Shown: positions 63,113 to 64,000 of the stretch, piece by piece
Numbering within the stretch: the first letter of the stretch is position 1
Layout: the number at the start of each line of letters is the position of its first letter
Source: Bacillus marasmi
GTDB taxonomy: Bacteria > Bacillota > Bacilli > Bacillales > Cytobacillaceae
Direction of reading: 5' to 3'
DNA length: 64,000 nucleotides
Assembly (NCBI RefSeq): GCF_902168435.1
Contig: NZ_LR656165.1
Location: forward strand, 359,201-423,200
Program-made: the position numbers and the translations under genes
The notes under the pieces: model-generated
What the model saw: the letters and a program-made list of their open reading frames with translations, nothing else
What the model was told of the DNA's origin: nothing
Databases searched by the model: none

Positions 63113-63184
63113 AGCGGAAGACGGGATTCGAACCCGCGACCCCCACCTTGGCAAGGTGGTGTTCTACCACTGAACTACTTCCGC
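63113..63184 (-). tRNA. tRNA-Gly (GCC)
   Basis: Anticodon loop TTGCCAA; acceptor GCGGAAG; CCA not encoded. Confidence 0.95.
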
Positions 63185-63195
63185 ATATAATCAAG

Positions 63196-63277
63196 TGCGG
63201 GTGAAGGGAGTCGAACCCCCACGCCTTGCGGCGCTAGATCCTAAGTCTAGTGCGTCTGCCAATTCCGCCACACCCGC
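63196..63277 (-). tRNA. tRNA-Leu (TAG)
   Basis: Variable arm present; anticodon loop CTTAGGA; CCA not encoded. Confidence 0.95.
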
Positions 63278-63282
63278 AAATA

Positions 63283-63379
63283 TAAGATGTCAGATGTCAG
63301 ATATGAGAGGTCAGAATTTTAGTATTGCTTCGAAGCAAAACAAACATTCTAACTTCCGACTTCTGATTTCCCACCTCTA
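63283..63379. repeat. Intergenic repeat in tRNA spacer, copy 2
   Basis: AGATGTCAGATGTCAGATAT ... GCTTCGAAGC ... GACTTCTGATTTCCCACCTCT, between tRNA-Leu(TAG) and tRNA-Lys; same order of motifs as copy 1. Confidence 0.7.
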
Positions 63380-63382
63380 AAA

Positions 63383-63458
63383 TGGTGAGCCATGAAGGAC
63401 TCGAACCTTCGACCCTCTGATTAAAAGTCAGATGCTCTACCAACTGAGCTAATGGCTC
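63383..63458 (-). tRNA. tRNA-Lys (TTT)
   Basis: Anticodon loop CTTTTAA; acceptor GAGCCAT; CCA encoded. Confidence 0.95.
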
Positions 63459-63464
63459 GAAAAA

Positions 63465-63540
<76 letters not shown>

Positions 63541-63541
63541 A

Positions 63542-63617
63542 TGGTGGAGGATGACGGGCTCGAACCGCCGACCCTCTGCTTGTAAGGCAGATGCTCTCCC
63601 AGCTGAGCTAATCCTCC
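63542..63617 (-). tRNA. tRNA-Val (TAC)
   Basis: Anticodon loop CTTACAA; acceptor GGAGGAT; CCA encoded. First tRNA after 5S. Confidence 0.95.
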
Positions 63618-63629
63618 AATTGTATAACA

Positions 63630-63747
<118 letters not shown>

Positions 63748-63875
63748 TATTATTTTTCATAGCGACATTATTTATTATAATATCTTTTATGAATTTTGCA
63801 AGAGAAAAATTTAAAATTCATTCTCTCAAAACTAGATAATGTAGAAGAAATATAAATAAGATATCACCTAAACTT

Positions 63876-64000
<125 letters not shown>

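Overview
The window reads as chromosomal DNA of a low-GC, spore-forming Bacillaceae bacterium (Bacillus sensu lato; a Neobacillus-like soil isolate would fit, but species cannot be fixed from this sequence). The evidence is strong ribosome-binding sites, a leuS T-box, a SAM-I riboswitch on metK, Bacillus-type sporulation and menaquinone genes, and a gene order that follows the B. subtilis ytjP-ytzE-ytgP-ytfP ... leuS ... ytqA-ytpB-ytoA-asnB-metK-pckA-ytmBA-ytlACD-ytkD-dps-luxS ... men ... glg segment. It ends in a 21-tRNA cluster attached to 5S and 23S rRNA.

Layout: 1-7,983 holds peptidase, regulator, pseudouridine synthase, MurJ flippase, flavoprotein, Cse60 and rhodanese genes. 8,007-12,256 holds leuS with its T-box and an MFS exporter. 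12,446-19,508 is an accessory operon on the minus strand, absent from B. subtilis 168 as I know it: an ammonia-forming nitrite reductase (nrfHA) with a linked CcmF/CcmH-type haem-ligation module, a ResA-like thioredoxin and an unrecognised membrane protein. It is preceded by a perfect Fnr-type box placed about -41.5 from a plausible start. 20,032-41,791 is core Bacillus housekeeping with several regulatory leaders (SAM-I, Zur box, CcpN-like site). 41,911-51,139 is the menaquinone pathway (menC, E, B, H, D, F, then divergent menA). 51,719-59,702 is the glycogen operon glgBCDAP. 61,401-64,000 is the tRNA/rRNA operon, transcribed leftwards.

Functional links: menaquinone from the men genes is the expected electron donor to NrfH, which passes electrons to the NrfA lipoprotein. 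The CcmF/CcmH-like proteins probably attach the unusual lysine-ligated (CXXCK) haem of NrfA, as NrfEFG does in enteric bacteria. Fnr control would tie this to oxygen limitation.

The most unusual feature is non-coding. At least five intergenic arrays (about 6.2, 19.6, 27.4, 51.2 and 60.3 kb) carry tandem units of 50-53 bp that are unrelated in sequence between arrays but share one architecture: an imperfect inverted repeat of about 25 nt with a variable loop, then a spacer that is T-rich in most arrays. A sixth array (7.4 kb) has a 21-bp period. These are not CRISPR arrays, and I know of no named family they match. Several other dispersed palindromic repeats lie between genes.
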